This document shows, in pieces, positions 32,884 through 43,932 of a stretch of 64,000 bases of DNA. Under the pieces are notes generated by a model. The model ran no database searches and was not told where the DNA came from. It saw nothing but the letters and a program-made list of their open reading frames with translations. The stretch's first letter is position 1. Every line of letters starts with the position of its first letter. Made by a program: the position numbers and the translations under genes. Origin of the DNA: Bufo bufo. Lineage: Eukaryota; Chordata; Amphibia; Anura; Bufonidae. The stretch is from assembly GCF_905171765.1 (NCBI RefSeq), contig NC_053391.1:154437565-154501564 (forward strand), given 5' to 3'.

Positions 32884-34129
32884 AAATTTGTGACACTGCA
32901 GCTTCAGAATGAATCTAGGATGGATGCTGTCCCTAAAATGGATGCTGTCCTTGCTATTTGATAGGAGGTGGGAAGGGTCTGGGAGGGAGGGTATGCTGAT
33001 TGGCTGGAATGTGTCTGCTGACTGAGGTACAGGGTCAAAGTTTGCTCAATGATGACGTATAGGGGGCGGACCGAACATCGCATATGTTCGCCCGCCGCGG
33101 CAAACGCAAACAAGCTATGTTCGCCGGCGAATAGTTCGGGACATCTCTATCGAGGAGCAGGAGCAGGAAGATGAGGAAGTTGCAATGCTGGATGAATTCC
33201 CAGGGGGGCTACTCCATCTGAGACAAGTTAACAGGAGTTTGAAGAAGAGTCAGAGGAGGATGGTGCTGGGGTGGAGGAGGAGCAAGAAGAGCATGCTTTA
33301 AACTTTTCTGGGATCCCTGATGTTGTCCGTGGCTGGGGCGAGGAGACCGAGGACGACATTATCCTGGACGATGAGCATGAGCCAGGTCACTACACCGCTT
33401 CCAGTTTAGTGCAAATGAGGGACTTCATGCTCCAGTGTTTGAAGAGGGTCCCACGTATAAAAAGCATAAAGGGTAAGGACAAGTACTGGGTGGCAATGTA
33501 CTTAGACCCCCGGTACAAACACAAAATGGCAGACATGTTACCAGCATCACAGAGGGCTGTCAGAATGCAGCATTTCCAGTTCTTGCTTCAAGAAATTTCC
33601 ACTAACAGAGAAACTGTTGCGGGTACCAATCCAAAATCTAATGCAAGAAGAGGGTGGTTTGAAGATGTGTTAGTCTCTTCAGATATGAGATTATATTTGC
33701 AGCCAACACATCGACAGCCGCCCCCCGGATCTAGCCTCAAGGAATGCCTAGACCGACATGTATCCGACTACATCGGATTAACGGCCAATGTGGACGCTCT
33801 GAGAAGCAAGTATCCCCTGGACTACTAGGTGTGCAAACTTGACCTGTGGCCAGAGCTGGTACAATTTGCCATGGAACTTTTGACTTGCCCCTCGTCCACT
33901 GTCCTGTCCAAAAGGACGTTCAGCGCAGCATGGGTAATCGTGACCGATAACCGCACTCGCCTAGCTCGCCTTTAGCTTTCTAAAAATGAATGAGGCATGA
34001 ATCTTGGAGGAATTCAACACATGTGATGAGTCGACCACATTTAATTGAATGTCTTTATGACAGTTATCCGCCACCACCCTGAACAAATAATGGTCCCTGT
34101 CTTAGGTAAATACAGCGGCATAAAAGGCC

Positions 34130-34870
34130 TTTTCTGTCCGTTGAATGCCTAATGTTTTGGGCCTTGGAGGAATTCAACACCTGTGACGACCACGTCTTTC
34201 AACTATTATCATTAGGGTTTTTTTTCAAGAGGGGGGATTTCATTTGCCATTTTTTTTATCCAATTTTATATTTTTGGTTCTTTTAAATATATGTATTTGA
34301 CCTGTATTTGTACTGGCCTTCAGTAAAATTGATATCTATTGACCGTCTAATAGACCTCCAGCCACATAATCACTTGATCTTTTCTGTTTGCTGAATGCAT
34401 AATTTTTGGGGCCTGTAGTACACTGGACTGCTGTAAAATTGATATCCAATGACCGTATAATCTACCTCCAGCCACATACTTACTTGTTATTTTCTGTAAG
34501 GTGAACGAATAATTGTTACGGCCTTGGAGGAATTCAACACCAGTGACAACCACGTGTTTTCGAATTTCAACTATTAACATTAGGGTGTTTTTCAAGAGGG
34601 GGGATTTTGTTAGCCATGTTTTTAATGCAATTTTATATTTTTAGTTATTTTAAACATATGTATTTGACCTGTATTTGTACAGGCCTGCAGTAAAATTGAT
34701 ATCCATTGACCGTGTAATATACCTCCGGCCACATAATCACTTGATCTTTTCTGTCCGGTGAATGCCTAATGTTTGGGGCATGTAGTCCAGTGGCCTACAT
34801 AAAAAAATTTATCCATTGACCGCATAAGGTACCTTGAGCCACATAATCAGAATTTCTTTTATGTCAGGGG
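34130..34870. repeat. Direct repeats in the hAT D 3' region
   Basis: A block with GGCCTTGGAGGAATTCAACA, CAACTATT and CATTAGGGT, a run of G, and TGTATTTGACCTGTATTTGT is present near 34158-34310 and again near 34520-34680. Smaller units (AAAATTGATATCCATTGACC and CCTCCAGCCACATAATCAC) recur about every 116 bp. Confidence 0.85.
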
Positions 34871-36702
34871 AATGCCAAATTTTAAGGCCCGTACTCCCGT
34901 GGCCTAAAATATATATTTTCTGAGCTCAAACAGGGCACATTTAAGAGAATTTCCCTTTAAGACGCATAAAAATATCCCCTGATTAAGACACATATATTTT
35001 GTAGGAATTTTTGTCATTGATCCTCCTCTAGTATGTCACTGTCCATGTTGTGGGACTATTTATGCACTTCTACTAAGTATTTGGTGGCTGCAAATATGAG
35101 CTGAAGGTTTTTCAGGTTCGCCTGCCATAAAAGCGAATGGAACCCGCCTCGAACTTGCGGTTCGCGAACATTTGGTCGCTTTCTTGAATCGTCCCGGCCA
35201 ATGTTCGTCCATCACTGCTGGTACAGTGCCAAGTGATTGGTGCAAGGCAAACATGGTGCCCATATTCAAAAAAGGATCAAGGTCCTCTACAGGTAACAAT
35301 AGACCAGTCAGTTTAACTTTTGTTGTGGGAAAATGTTTGAAGGACTCTTAAGGGACTATATACAGGAGTATGTGACTATAAATAATATTATAAGTGATAA
35401 CCAGCATGGGTTTACCAGTTGTCAGACTAATCTGATTTGTTTTTATAAGGAGGTGAGTAGTAGCTTGGACAGTGGGGCGTCTGTGGTTGTAGTGTTTCTG
35501 GATTTTGCAAAGGCTTTTGATACTGTCCCTCATAGATGCTTAATAGGTAAAGTAAGGTCTATAGGCTTGGAAAGTATAGTTTGTAATTGGATTGAAAACT
35601 GGCTGAAGGACCGTGTCCAGAGAGTTGTGGTCAATGATTCCTATTCAGAATGGTCCCAGGTTTTAAGTGGTGTACCCCAAAGTTCAGTGCTGGGCCCTTT
35701 ATTATTTAATTTATTTATTAATGATATTGAGGACAGGATTAATAGCACCATATCTATTTTTGCAGATGACACTAAGCTGTGTAGAACTTTACAGTCTATG
35801 GAAGATGTCTATAAACTACAAGCTGACTTGAATACTCTGAGTGATTGGGTATCAACTTGGCAAACGAGGTTCAATGTGGGAAAATATAAAGTTATGCATC
35901 TAATAGTAATAATCTGTGCTTCATATGTCCTAGGTGATGTAGCACTGGGAGAGTCACTTATAGAGCAGGATTTGGGTCTCCTTGTGGATGGTAGATTAAA
36001 TTACAGCATACAATGTCAATCAGCTGCTTCTAAATCCACCAGGATATTGTCATGCATTAAACGGGGCAGAGATGCAATATTACCACTTTACAAAGCGTTG
36101 GTGCGGCCTCATCTGGAATATGCAGTTCAGTTCTGGGCACCAGTACATAGAAAGGACGCACTTCAGCTGGAAAAAGTACAGAGGAGAGCAACTGATAAGG
36201 GGAATGGAGGGTCTTAGTTATGAAGAAAGATTTAAAGAATTGAAGTTATTTAGTCTTCAGAAGAGATGTCCAAGGGGGGACATGATTAACCTATACAAAT
36301 ATATAAATGGGCCATACAAAAAAAATATGGTGAAAAGCTGTTCCATGAAAAATGTGCTCAAAAGACAAGGCACTGCCTCCGATTGGAGAGGAAAAAGTTC
36401 AGTCTCCGGAAGTGTCAAAACTTCTTTACTATAAGAGCTGTGAAGCTGTGGAATAGACTTCCTCAGGACATGGTTACAGCAGGAACAGTAGACAGTTTCA
36501 AAAACGGTTTAGACAAATTCTTAAAAGTAAAAAACATTAATGCTTATGAAAACGTGTAGAAATCTGAGTCTCAATTCCTTTTGGGATTCGCATCCCCACC
36601 TATCTCTTGGTTGAACTTGATGGACGTATATCTTTTTTCAACCGTATTAACTATGTAACGATCTGTAGGAAGGCGCAAGGTGCCGTCATTGACAGAAGGT
36701 AT

Positions 36703-37259
36703 GTGTCACAGAGGTTCCTGGTCTCGGTGAGGTAAGAGCCGGTAATTTCAAGGGTCAGAGGCAGCTAGTGCTGATTGACACTGTTTGCTGTTATTATGGA
36801 TGTAAAGCCGATGCGGGCCAGCTCTTAATGGGAGTAGCCAAAGTGCTGGGTGGGTGGTTTCTCCCCACGTTCCAGGCCGGGTCTTTACTGGCCTATATCA
36901 AATTCGGCCAGCAGCCTCAGCTGGGCGTGGATTACTCCTCTCTGACAGTGGAGCGCTGTCAGTCTCTGTGTGTTTGTAAACTGAGAGCTTGTGCCGTGCT
37001 AAAGGGCTGAGAGATGCCTGCTGGGAAACAGGCCCTAAAGCCTACTGTGGACTGCGGGTGGAAAAACTGCTGACCAGGTGAAGGCTTTTGTTCTGTGGAC
37101 TTTTTATGGTGTGAACAAACACCAAGACTGCAAACCGTTACTATTTGTTTTTCCTTATGTGTGAATAAAACACTGAACTGCTTAAGTTAAAGACTTTGTG
37201 GTTGCCTCTGTACTGCGTCCGCTAGCCTGTCTACCAGAGGAAACCCCACACTATCACAG
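36703..37259 (+). repeat. Probable solo LTR
   Basis: It starts TGTGTCACAGAGGTTCC and ends ACTATCACA, with an AATAAA signal at 37164-37169. The last 70 bp match the LTR on the minus strand at 57623-58012 (TACTGCGTCCGCTA, CTGTCTACCAGAG), which supports the LTR call. No clear target duplication is present. Confidence 0.6.
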
Positions 37260-37943
37260 ACAGTAAACAGACAACCCGAATCACCCGCGATGCTAGAAAA
37301 GTTCATAGCCTGCTATGTCAGTCATAGCCTGCTATTGGCTGCTCCCCCATTGCCGTCGGGGAGATGCAGCAGCTATGTGGGCGTCAGGAGTGACACGGCT
37401 ATTGGGGAGCGGGGTAAGTATAACCTGTATGAGGAGTCCAGGCATTTTAGGGGGTGTTGGATGACCCCTTTAAGATCACATAACTAGTGGAAGCAATACA
37501 GACAATTTCCCACTATGGGCTCTAAAGCAGTCACATGCCTTGCCTCTATGGTAAGTTTTGTCAGTGGACATTAAATTCTGTAATGTTTCCATACCCTGCA
37601 TTACAGTGCTTTGAGATTACTTTGGTTTAGTGAGGTTTAGCTTTTTTGAAAAGTATGAAAAATTTGAATGTCCTACATTTTAAAAAGATATTCCAGGTGG
37701 GTAGAAATCTACTATACTAGTGTACAGTCCAAAAATAAATGAATGAATGAAGTATATAAAGTATATGGTACAGGGCACTGTCCCATGCCCTAACACATAC
37801 TGTACTACCAGTCCAAAGACTATTGCAATCACTGATTAGTGCACTTCATAAAGCATATGAAGGACTGTTTCATTTAAGCTACTTATAATTTCCATAATTT
37901 TTAAATAGTTTATCCTGGGGCTACTGCAATATTCTGCAACAGG
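37260..37943. other. Unassigned noncoding stretch
   Basis: No gene. A fragment ending CCCCTTTAA near 37463-37471 resembles a MITE end. The rest may be single-copy host DNA. Confidence 0.45.
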
Positions 37944-38359
37944 GGTTGTCAAATAACAACATCTTATCCCCTATCTACCGGATAGAGTATGTGTCTGATC
38001 ATGTGGGTTTGACTGCTAGGGTCCCCATTAATTACTAGAATCAGGGCAAATGTTCCCTAAGTCAATGGAGTTCAGATATGCATGCTTGTCCACAACTCCA
38101 TTCAACTCTATGGGACTGCCAGAGATAGCAGAGTACAATTGATTGGCTATCTCTGGCAGTTTTATAGATGTGGATACAGCAGCTGGCACACATGTGTGTG
38201 AGCCAGTCCATTCAAATGGGGGTACATAGGTCCTCGTTCTAGTGACTGGCAGGGCCCCCGTGGTCAGAACGCTGTTAATTAGACACATACAGGTGAAACT
38301 CAAAAAATTAGAATATCGTGCAAAAGTCCATTTATTTCAGTAATGCAAATTAAAAGAAA

Positions 38360-38604
38360 AAATGTGGGGGGTTGAGTCAGCACAACCCGTATGTAGGTGC
38401 ATATCACTATGGCGAAATACATATACAAACGGAAAATGCAAATGTGATCGCACTCTACATCCAGCACTCTGCCCTGCCTCCATGCTGGATGAGACATTAG
38501 TGTACATTTTGGCCAAAGCGTAATAAGCCACTCACCACGTCAAGGTTGCCTCATTTGAGTGGTCCCTAACACTAGTTCCTACCTGTTTATGGGCCATGTT
38601 TATG
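38360..38604. mobile_element. 245-bp insert with a perfect 15-bp duplication
   Basis: GCAAATTAAAAGAAA occurs at 38345-38359 and 38605-38619, flanking the insert exactly. A 15-bp duplication fits LINE-type target-primed integration (a SINE or truncated LINE) better than a DNA transposon. I see no tRNA-like box and no clear poly-A tail, so its family is unknown. Confidence 0.8.
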
Positions 38605-39578
38605 GCAAATTAAAAGAAATTGCATTAATGCAGCTTAAAATTAGAATTTTGTGAAAAGGTTCAATATTCTAGGCTCAAAGTGTCACACTCTAGTCAGCTA
38701 ATTAATCCATATCCCCTGAGCAAAGGGTACCTCAAAATTGTGACTTTGGGGTTTCATAAGCTATAAGCCATAATCATCCAAATTATAACAAATAAAAGGC
38801 TTGAAATATCTTGCTTTGCATGTAATGAGTCTATATCATATATTAGTTTCACCTTTTATAAAGGGCTTCTGTCACCCCACTAAACATATACAGTATATAT
38901 ATTTTTTTGTGTACTTATAATCCCTATCCTGCGATATTGCTATACCTTATGTTATTAATAATTTTCGTTCAATAGATTTTTCAAAAAACTTACTTTTATG
39001 ATATGCTAATTACCTTTCTACCAGCAAGTAGGGCGTCTACTTGCTGGTAGCAGCCGCAGAAAACCACCCCCTCCTCTTGTTGATTGACAGGGCCAGCCGG
39101 GATCTCCTCCTCCGGCCAGCCCTGTCAGCATTTCAAAAATCGCGCGCCTGTGTTGATTCGGCGCAGGCGCTCTGAGATAAGGAGGCTCACCTCCTCAGCA
39201 CTCCCTCAGTGCGCCTGCGCCGATGACGTCTTCTCTTTCGGTGACGTCATCGGCGCAGGCGCACTGAGGGAGTGCTGAGGAGCCGAGCCTCCCTGTCTCA
39301 GAGCGCCTGCGCCGAATCAACACAGGCGCGCGATTTTTGAAATGCTGGCCGGAGGAGGAGATCCCGGCTGGCCCTGTCAATCAACAGAAGGAGGGGGCGG
39401 TTTTCTGCGGCTGCTACCTGCAAGTAGACGCCCTACTTGCTGGTAGAAAGGTAATTAGCATATCATAAAAGTAATTTTTTTGCAAAATCTACTGAACGAA
39501 AATTATTAATAACATAAGGTATAGCAATATCGCAGGATAGGGATTATAAGTACACAAAAAAAATAAAATATATATATA

Positions 39579-41192
39579 CAGTGGGGGAAATAATTATTTG
39601 ACCCCTCACTGATTTTGTAAGTTTGTCCAATGACAAAGAAATGAAAAGTCTCAGAACAGTATCATTTCAATGGTAGGTTTATTGTAACAGTGGCAGATAG
39701 CACATCAAAAGGAAAATCGAAAAAATAACTTTAAATAAAAGATAGCAACTGATTTGCATTTCATTGAGTGAAATAAGTATTTGAACCCCTACCAACCATT
39801 AAGAGTTCTGGCTCCCACAGAGTGGTTAGACACTTCTACTCAATTAGTCACCCTCATTAAGGACACCTGTCTTAACTAGTCACCTGTTTAAAAGACACCT
39901 GTCCACAGAATCAATCAATCAAGCAGACTCCAAACTCTCCAACATGGGAAAGACCAAAGAGCTGTCCAAGGATGTCAGAGACAAAATTGTAGACCTGCAC
40001 AAGGCTGGAATGGGCTACAAAACCATTAGCAAGAAGCTGGGAGAGAAGGTGACAACTGTTGGTGCGATTGTTCGAAAATGGAAGGAGCACAAAATGACCA
40101 TCAATCGACCTCGCTCTGGGGCTCCACGCAAGATCTCACCTCGTGGGGTGTCAATGGTTCGGAGAAAGGTGAAAAAGCATCCTAGAACTACACGGGAGGA
40201 GTTAGTTAATGACCTCAAATTAGCAGGGACCACAGTCACCAAGAAAACCATTGAAAACACATTACACCGCAATGGATTAAAATCCTGCAGGGCTCGCAAG
40301 GTCCCCCTGCTCAGGAAGGCACATGTGCAGGCCCGTCTGAAGTTTGCCAATGAACACCTGAATGATTCAGAGAGTGACTGGGAGAAGGTGCTGTGGTCTG
40401 ATGAGACCAAAATAGAGCTCTTTGGCATTAACTCAACTCGCTGTGTTTGGAGGAAGAAAAATGCTGCCTATGACCCCCAAAACACCGTCCCCACCGTCAA
40501 GCATGGGGGTGGAAACATTTTGCTTTGGGGGTGTTTTTCTGCTAAGGGCACAGGACAACTTATTCGCATAAACGGGAAAATGGACGGAGCCATGTATCGT
40601 GAAATCCTGAGCGTCAACCTCCTTCCCTCTGCCTGGAAACTGAAAATGGGTCGTGGATGGGTGTTCCAGCACGACAATGACCCAAAACATACAGCAAAGG
40701 CAACAAAGGAGTGGCTCAAGAAGAAGCACATTAAGGTCATGGAGTGGCCTAGTCAGTCTCCGGACCTTAATCCAATCGAAAACCTATGGAGGGAGCTCAA
40801 GCTCAGAGTTGCACAGAGACAGCCTCGAAACCTTAGGGATTTAGAGATGATCTGCAAAGAGGAGTGGACCAACATTCCTCCTAAAATGTGCGCAAACTTG
40901 GTCATCAATTACAAGAAACGTTTGACCTCTGTGCTTGCAAACAAGGGTTTTTCCACCAAGTATTAAGTCTTTTTTTGTTAGAGGGTTCAAATACTTATTT
41001 CACTCAATGAAATGCAAATCAGTTGCTATCTTTTATTTAAAGTTATTTTTTCGATTTTCCTTTTGATGTGCTATCTGCCACTGTTACAATAAACCTACCA
41101 TTGAAATGATACTGTTCTGAGACTTTTCATTTCTTTGTCATTGGACAAACTTACAAAATCAGTGAGGGGTCAAATAATTATTTCCCCCACTG
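39579..41192 (+). mobile_element. Intact Tc1-like DD34E transposon
   Basis: 1614 bp, TA at 39577-39578 and 41193-41194. The ends begin CAGTGGGGGAAATAATTATT. The two inverted repeats run about 209 bp and agree at every base I compared. Each contains an outer and an inner copy of a direct repeat with AATAATTATTTGACCCCT and AATAAGTATTTGAACCC, the IR/DR layout. It carries an uninterrupted transposase. Confidence 0.96.
39944..40966 (+). CDS. Tc1-family transposase, complete (340 aa)
   Basis: The open frame from [20 protein letters not shown] to the C-terminus KGFSTKY is 340 residues, the usual length for active vertebrate Tc1 transposases. Residues 1-110 form a paired-like DNA-binding region (two helix-turn-helix halves) with a GRPR-type hinge around residues 54-60 ([10 protein letters not shown]). 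The catalytic triad lies at D153 ([12 protein letters not shown]), D244 ([11 protein letters not shown]) and E279 ([11 protein letters not shown]), with 34 residues between the last two. A glycine-rich block [14 protein letters not shown] is at 186-199. The start is set by the first ATG after the left repeat. Such a protein would bind its own repeats and move DNA by cut-and-paste at TA sites. It resembles Passport/Sleeping Beauty-type elements, but I did not identify a named family. Confidence 0.96.
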   Translation: MGKTKELSKDVRDKIVDLHKAGMGYKTISKKLGEKVTTVGAIVRKWKEHKMTINRPRSGAPRKISPRGVSMVRRKVKKHPRTTREELVNDLKLAGTTVTKKTIENTLHRNGLKSCRARKVPLLRKAHVQARLKFANEHLNDSESDWEKVLWSDETKIELFGINSTRCVWRKKNAAYDPQNTVPTVKHGGGNILLWGCFSAKGTGQLIRINGKMDGAMYREILSVNLLPSAWKLKMGRGWVFQHDNDPKHTAKATKEWLKKKHIKVMEWPSQSPDLNPIENLWRELKLRVAQRQPRNLRDLEMICKEEWTNIPPKMCANLVINYKKRLTSVLANKGFSTKY

Positions 41193-41356
41193 TATATATA
41201 TATATATATATATATATATTTAGTGGGGTGACAGAAGCCCTTTAAGTTGCATTACTGAAATAAATAAACTTTGCACGATATTCACATTTTTCGAGTTTCA
41301 CCTGTACCCTATCCTGCGGATAGGAGATAAGTCGTTGTCATGGGACAACCCCTTTA

Positions 41357-42269
41357 TTAACAATTTTTTCTTACATAGCCTTCAAATCTTACTTTGCAGA
41401 TATTCTTCTACTCTAGATTAAGATATAGTTTACAACCAATCTTTGGTAGATGCCCACCAAAATAAAACAAAAAAATAAAACAACCCCAAAAAACTGAAAA
41501 GTCTGCAATGTTCAACCAAACAGTATTTTGCATCATGGGTGTGAGTATCTATTCATTTTATGATGCTGCAAGTACTAAGGGGATATTACAGAGTTACAGA
41601 ATAAGTCAGTTACAGAAACCGTTAAACAAAAAGGTCATCAATGCAAAAGGTTACAGTCCCTTTGTACTGTATGATCCAACCGTGCCCAGTTACAGCTTGG
41701 AAGCCAGCAGGTATCTATAAACTGCCAGCAATCTGGGTGATTAGCATACAAATTGTTCACAAAGATGTTCGACTTAGACAGTGTGAGAACAGGGGAATGA
41801 GACACAATGCATAATATTAAATCTAGTTGGAAATATAAATCTTGATGGCACATTTCATCTAATACAGTCCATCATGTGTCCTTGCTTTATTAAGTGTTCT
41901 TGCATAGCAAGACCATTTACTGTTATCTCACATATATATTAATATTATAGCCAAATTTACCACCCTAACTCCTCCCACAGTTTTTACACTACATAGACAG
42001 TAATATACCGAAACGTGCAAATTGTTCCCGATTGGTGTGCTATTACCTTGTGCTTTAACTTTGTGGTTCACAAAATATTGGCGTTTTTGTGGACTGAAAG
42101 GAATGAATGGCGGAATGTTCAAAGTGGGAGCTGACAAAAGCTAGAGTGTGAGCTGAAAATCAGGACATGATTTCTAAACTGCCACCACTCCCTCATTTTC
42201 AAGCCCACCTACACAAATATTATATCAAAACGTTCAGCTATCCCTGCTGGCACTAAAAATGTCCACGGC
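41357..42269. other. Unassigned noncoding stretch, possibly single-copy host DNA
   Basis: No transposon termini, tandem repeat or coding signature was noticed. The short open frames have no known motif. Confidence 0.45.
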
Positions 42270-42822
42270 TAAGCCATAGTAACATACATAGTAACATAGT
42301 ACATAAGGCCGAAAAAAGACATTTGTCCATCCAGTTCGGCCTGTTATCCTGCAAGTTGATCCAGAGGAAGGCAAAAAAAAAAAAAAAACATGTGAGGTAG
42401 AAGCCAATTTTCCCCACTTTAGAGGAATAAAAAATTCCTTCCCGACTCCAACCAGGCAATCAGAATAACTCCCTGGATTAACGACCCCTCTCTAGTAGCT
42501 ATAGCCTGTAATATTATTACACTCCAGAAATACATCCAGGCCCCTCTTGAATTACTTTATTGTACTCACCATCACCACCTCCTCAGGCAGAGAGTTCCAT
42601 AGTCTCACTGCTCTTACCGTGAAGAATCCTTTTCTATGTTTGTGTACAAACCTTCTTTCCTCCAGACGCAGAGGATGTCCCCTCGTCACAGTCACAGTCC
42701 TGGGGATAAATAGATGATGGGATAGATCTCTGTACTGACCCCTGATATATTTATACATATTAATTAGATCTCCCCTCAGTCATCTTTTTTCTAAGTGAAT
42801 AACCCTCATTTTGATAATCTGA
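42270..42822 (-). mobile_element. CR1 3' end, 5'-truncated copy
   Basis: The minus strand begins AGATTATCAAAATGAGGGTTA (matching 410-440) and encodes the last part of CR1 ORF2 (RLEERRFVHKHRKGFFTV, AVRLWNSLPEEVV). It ends with TTTCGGCCTTATGTACTATG and GTTACTATG-type repeats at about 42280-42310. It is a typical 5'-truncated LINE insertion. Confidence 0.88.
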
Positions 42823-43082
42823 TAGTCCTGAAACTTTTCACAATATGACCATTTGTTTGCAACTTATGCCGCCCATTGACATTAATTGAAACTCCACTCT
42901 AGCCACTTCAAATTTGAAGGGCAATTTCTAAACTGCAACTGTGCCTTCATGTTTAACCTGTTGGGGACACATGACATACAGGTATGTCATGATGTCCCGG
43001 TACTTAAGGACACATGACGTACCGGTACGTCATGTGTATTTCCGATCACCGCCCGCCTGGAACAATGTGGGGGGTCCTGTGA

Positions 43083-43100
43083 CCCCCCCCCCCCCCCCGT
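43083..43100. repeat. Poly-C run
   Basis: About 17 consecutive C in the piggyBac leader; a (CA)n run follows at 43643-43664. Confidence 0.75.
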
Positions 43101-43932
43101 ATTGGCGATTGCGGCAAACCGCAGGAAAATTCAGACCTGCAGTTTGCTGTGTTTGAAGGTTATTTGGGTCTCTGGTGATCCGATAACCCAGAACAGGATG
43201 GTGATCGGGGGTGTAATAATACACTACCAATCACCAGCCTGCGATCCTGAGAGGTAATGGTGACATCACCTCTCAGGATAGCTTCTGATTGGCTGCAGGG
43301 CAGGCGGGAGGTTTAAGTTATTGCAGCTCTCCTCACCTCCTCCTTTCTGTGTCCGGGAGCGAGGTTAGAGGAGCCTGCATCGGATCTCCTGACCCAGTAC
43401 CCCTTCTGTGCCCAGCACCCCCCTTCTGACCCTCCACAGAGCCATCTGGCACTAAAAGGTACATAGGGACAGGTTAGGGAAAGGTTAGGTTAGGCAGGGA
43501 TATTCAGGGAAAGTTTAGGGGAAAAAAAAGAAAAAATTTTAACTGTTGCATCACCCTGATCGGGTGTCTGGGGTCCACAGCACAGCTCTATGACCCTAGA
43601 CCCCCCCAGGGGTGCTGCAGCTTGTCCCCCTGCCCCCCCCCCCCACACACACACACACACACACATCTTTTGCGGCGCAAGCTGTTTATTTTTTGCGTAC
43701 GCTGACTGTGGCCGCCACTCTTAGCGTCCAGCCACTGTTAGCGCATCGCACACCCCACCGCTGATCAGCTTCGGACGGCTGATCAGCGAGTTTGATTCTT
43801 AGTTTTTTTTTCTTTCACATTTTTTTTTTTTTTTTTTTCTGCTAGGTTTAGGGATAAGTACGCGATAACCCGTGCCCACACACACACGCACACTAAAAAA
43901 GGTTTTCCACACACGCACGCACACACACCCCT

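Larger units (their letters stand above)
31521..33149. mobile_element. hAT-type MITE in the hAT D transposase with a perfect 8-bp duplication
   Basis: The flanking TCGAGGAG copies are at 31513-31520 and 33150-33157. The left end begins TAGACATGTCGCAAAC, and the reverse complement of the right end begins TAGAGATGTCCCGAAC. It holds a tandem array of palindromes and a 600-bp foreign insert, but no transposase. Confidence 0.95.
29378..33990 (+). pseudogene. hAT transposase copy D, BED finger type
   Basis: The start MAGRGRGRPFRRGRC at 29378 is basic, followed by an acidic stretch and a BED finger: AICSLCCESISRG and TLRRHLASYH (30080-30174). Then come KIHLTTDTWSSKHGQGRYII (about 30570-30630), VCDNGANLLSALKQGKITHK (about 30985-31040), and a block WNSTLYILDRLFQQ near 31240. 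A MITE at 31521-33149 interrupts it. After that, EEEQEEHALNFSGIP and YWVAMYLDPRYKHK (33487-33528) lead to a dimerisation domain with ELLTCPSSTVLSKRTFSAA at about 33880-33935. Many stops; the family is related to but distinct from A, B and C. Confidence 0.88.
28064..35217 (+). mobile_element. hAT transposon copy D inserted in CR1
   Basis: A perfect 8-bp target duplication, CTGGTACA, lies at 28056-28063 and 35218-35225. The left terminus is TAGAAATGGCCTTGCGG, and the reverse complement of the right end is CAGTGATGGACGAACATTGG, giving short imperfect inverted ends with GTTCGC-rich subterminal words. It carries a degenerate transposase, 5' and 3' internal repeats and two nested MITEs. Without those MITEs it would be about 5 kb. 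Confidence 0.95.
26704..36207 (+). pseudogene. CR1 ORF2: endonuclease and reverse transcriptase, split
   Basis: The endonuclease has AETWLDSSHDWAV (26707), GGGVCLYVRSDL, ILGVIYRPPP, MGDFNFPDIDWG (27040) and NSDHDIIIFPL (27247), the APE metal and catalytic motifs. The linker and RT start follow with NKAPGPNGLHPRVLKELSS (27953-28008). After hAT D, the RT resumes at 35226 with FKKGS and then an open run at 35333-36217: FLDFAKAFDTVPH (motif A), GVPQSSVLGPLLFNLFIND (motif B) and FADDTKL (motif C). The thumb continues to about 36200. Lesions include the stop at 27007 and a frameshift near 36190. Confidence 0.9.
25196..36655 (+). mobile_element. CR1 LINE, near full length, split by hAT D
   Basis: The order is 5' leader, ORF1 with zinc finger and esterase, ORF2 with APE endonuclease and RT, and a short 3' end with AACTATGTAAC near 36640-36655. 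The element is complete on both sides of a 7.15-kb hAT insertion (28064-35217); removing it and one TSD copy rejoins the RT reading. The 5' limit is uncertain, since two copies of GTGGAGTTTAAAGAACCGG (about 25204 and 25487) suggest the leader has internal repeats. Stops and frameshifts are scattered. Confidence 0.88.
38862..41241. mobile_element. piggyBac-like foldback MITE with arms of about 350 bp
   Basis: The ends read AGGGCTTCTGTCACCCC on the left and the inverse on the right, beside TTAA at 41242-41245; on the left the equivalent site is altered to TTATAA. The arms at about 38880-39225 and 39238-39578 are nearly perfect inverted copies. They include CTACTTGCTGGTAG, the GC-rich core with GGCGCAGGCGC, and ATTATTAATAACATAAGG-like sequence. 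The centre is near 39231 with GATGACGTC and GTGACGTCATC. A Tc1 element is inserted in the right arm. Confidence 0.88.
38290..41304. mobile_element. mariner-type MITE with CAGGTGAAACTC ends
   Basis: The termini are CAGGTGAAACTCAAAAAATT on the left and, reversed, CAGGTGAAACTCGAAAAATG on the right. TA sits at 38288-38289 and 41305-41306. Internal arms such as TTATTTCAGTAATGCA recur inverted at 41250. The inner elements at 38360-38604 and 38862-41241 were inserted into it. Confidence 0.9.
37944..41356. mobile_element. Foldback MITE with GGGGTTGTC ends, host of three further layers
   Basis: The left end reads GGGGTTGTCAAATAACAACA followed by TTATCCCCTATC and GGATAG. The right end, reversed, reads GGGGTTGTCCCATGACAACG followed by TTATCTCCTATCC and GGATAG. 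The two halves are therefore inverted copies of one palindromic MITE. Everything between 38290 and 41304 was inserted later. Confidence 0.78.

Noticed and set aside
41508..41720. 70-codon open frame in a quiet region
   Set aside because: No domain, no conserved neighbour and no splice context that I could recognise; consistent with chance.
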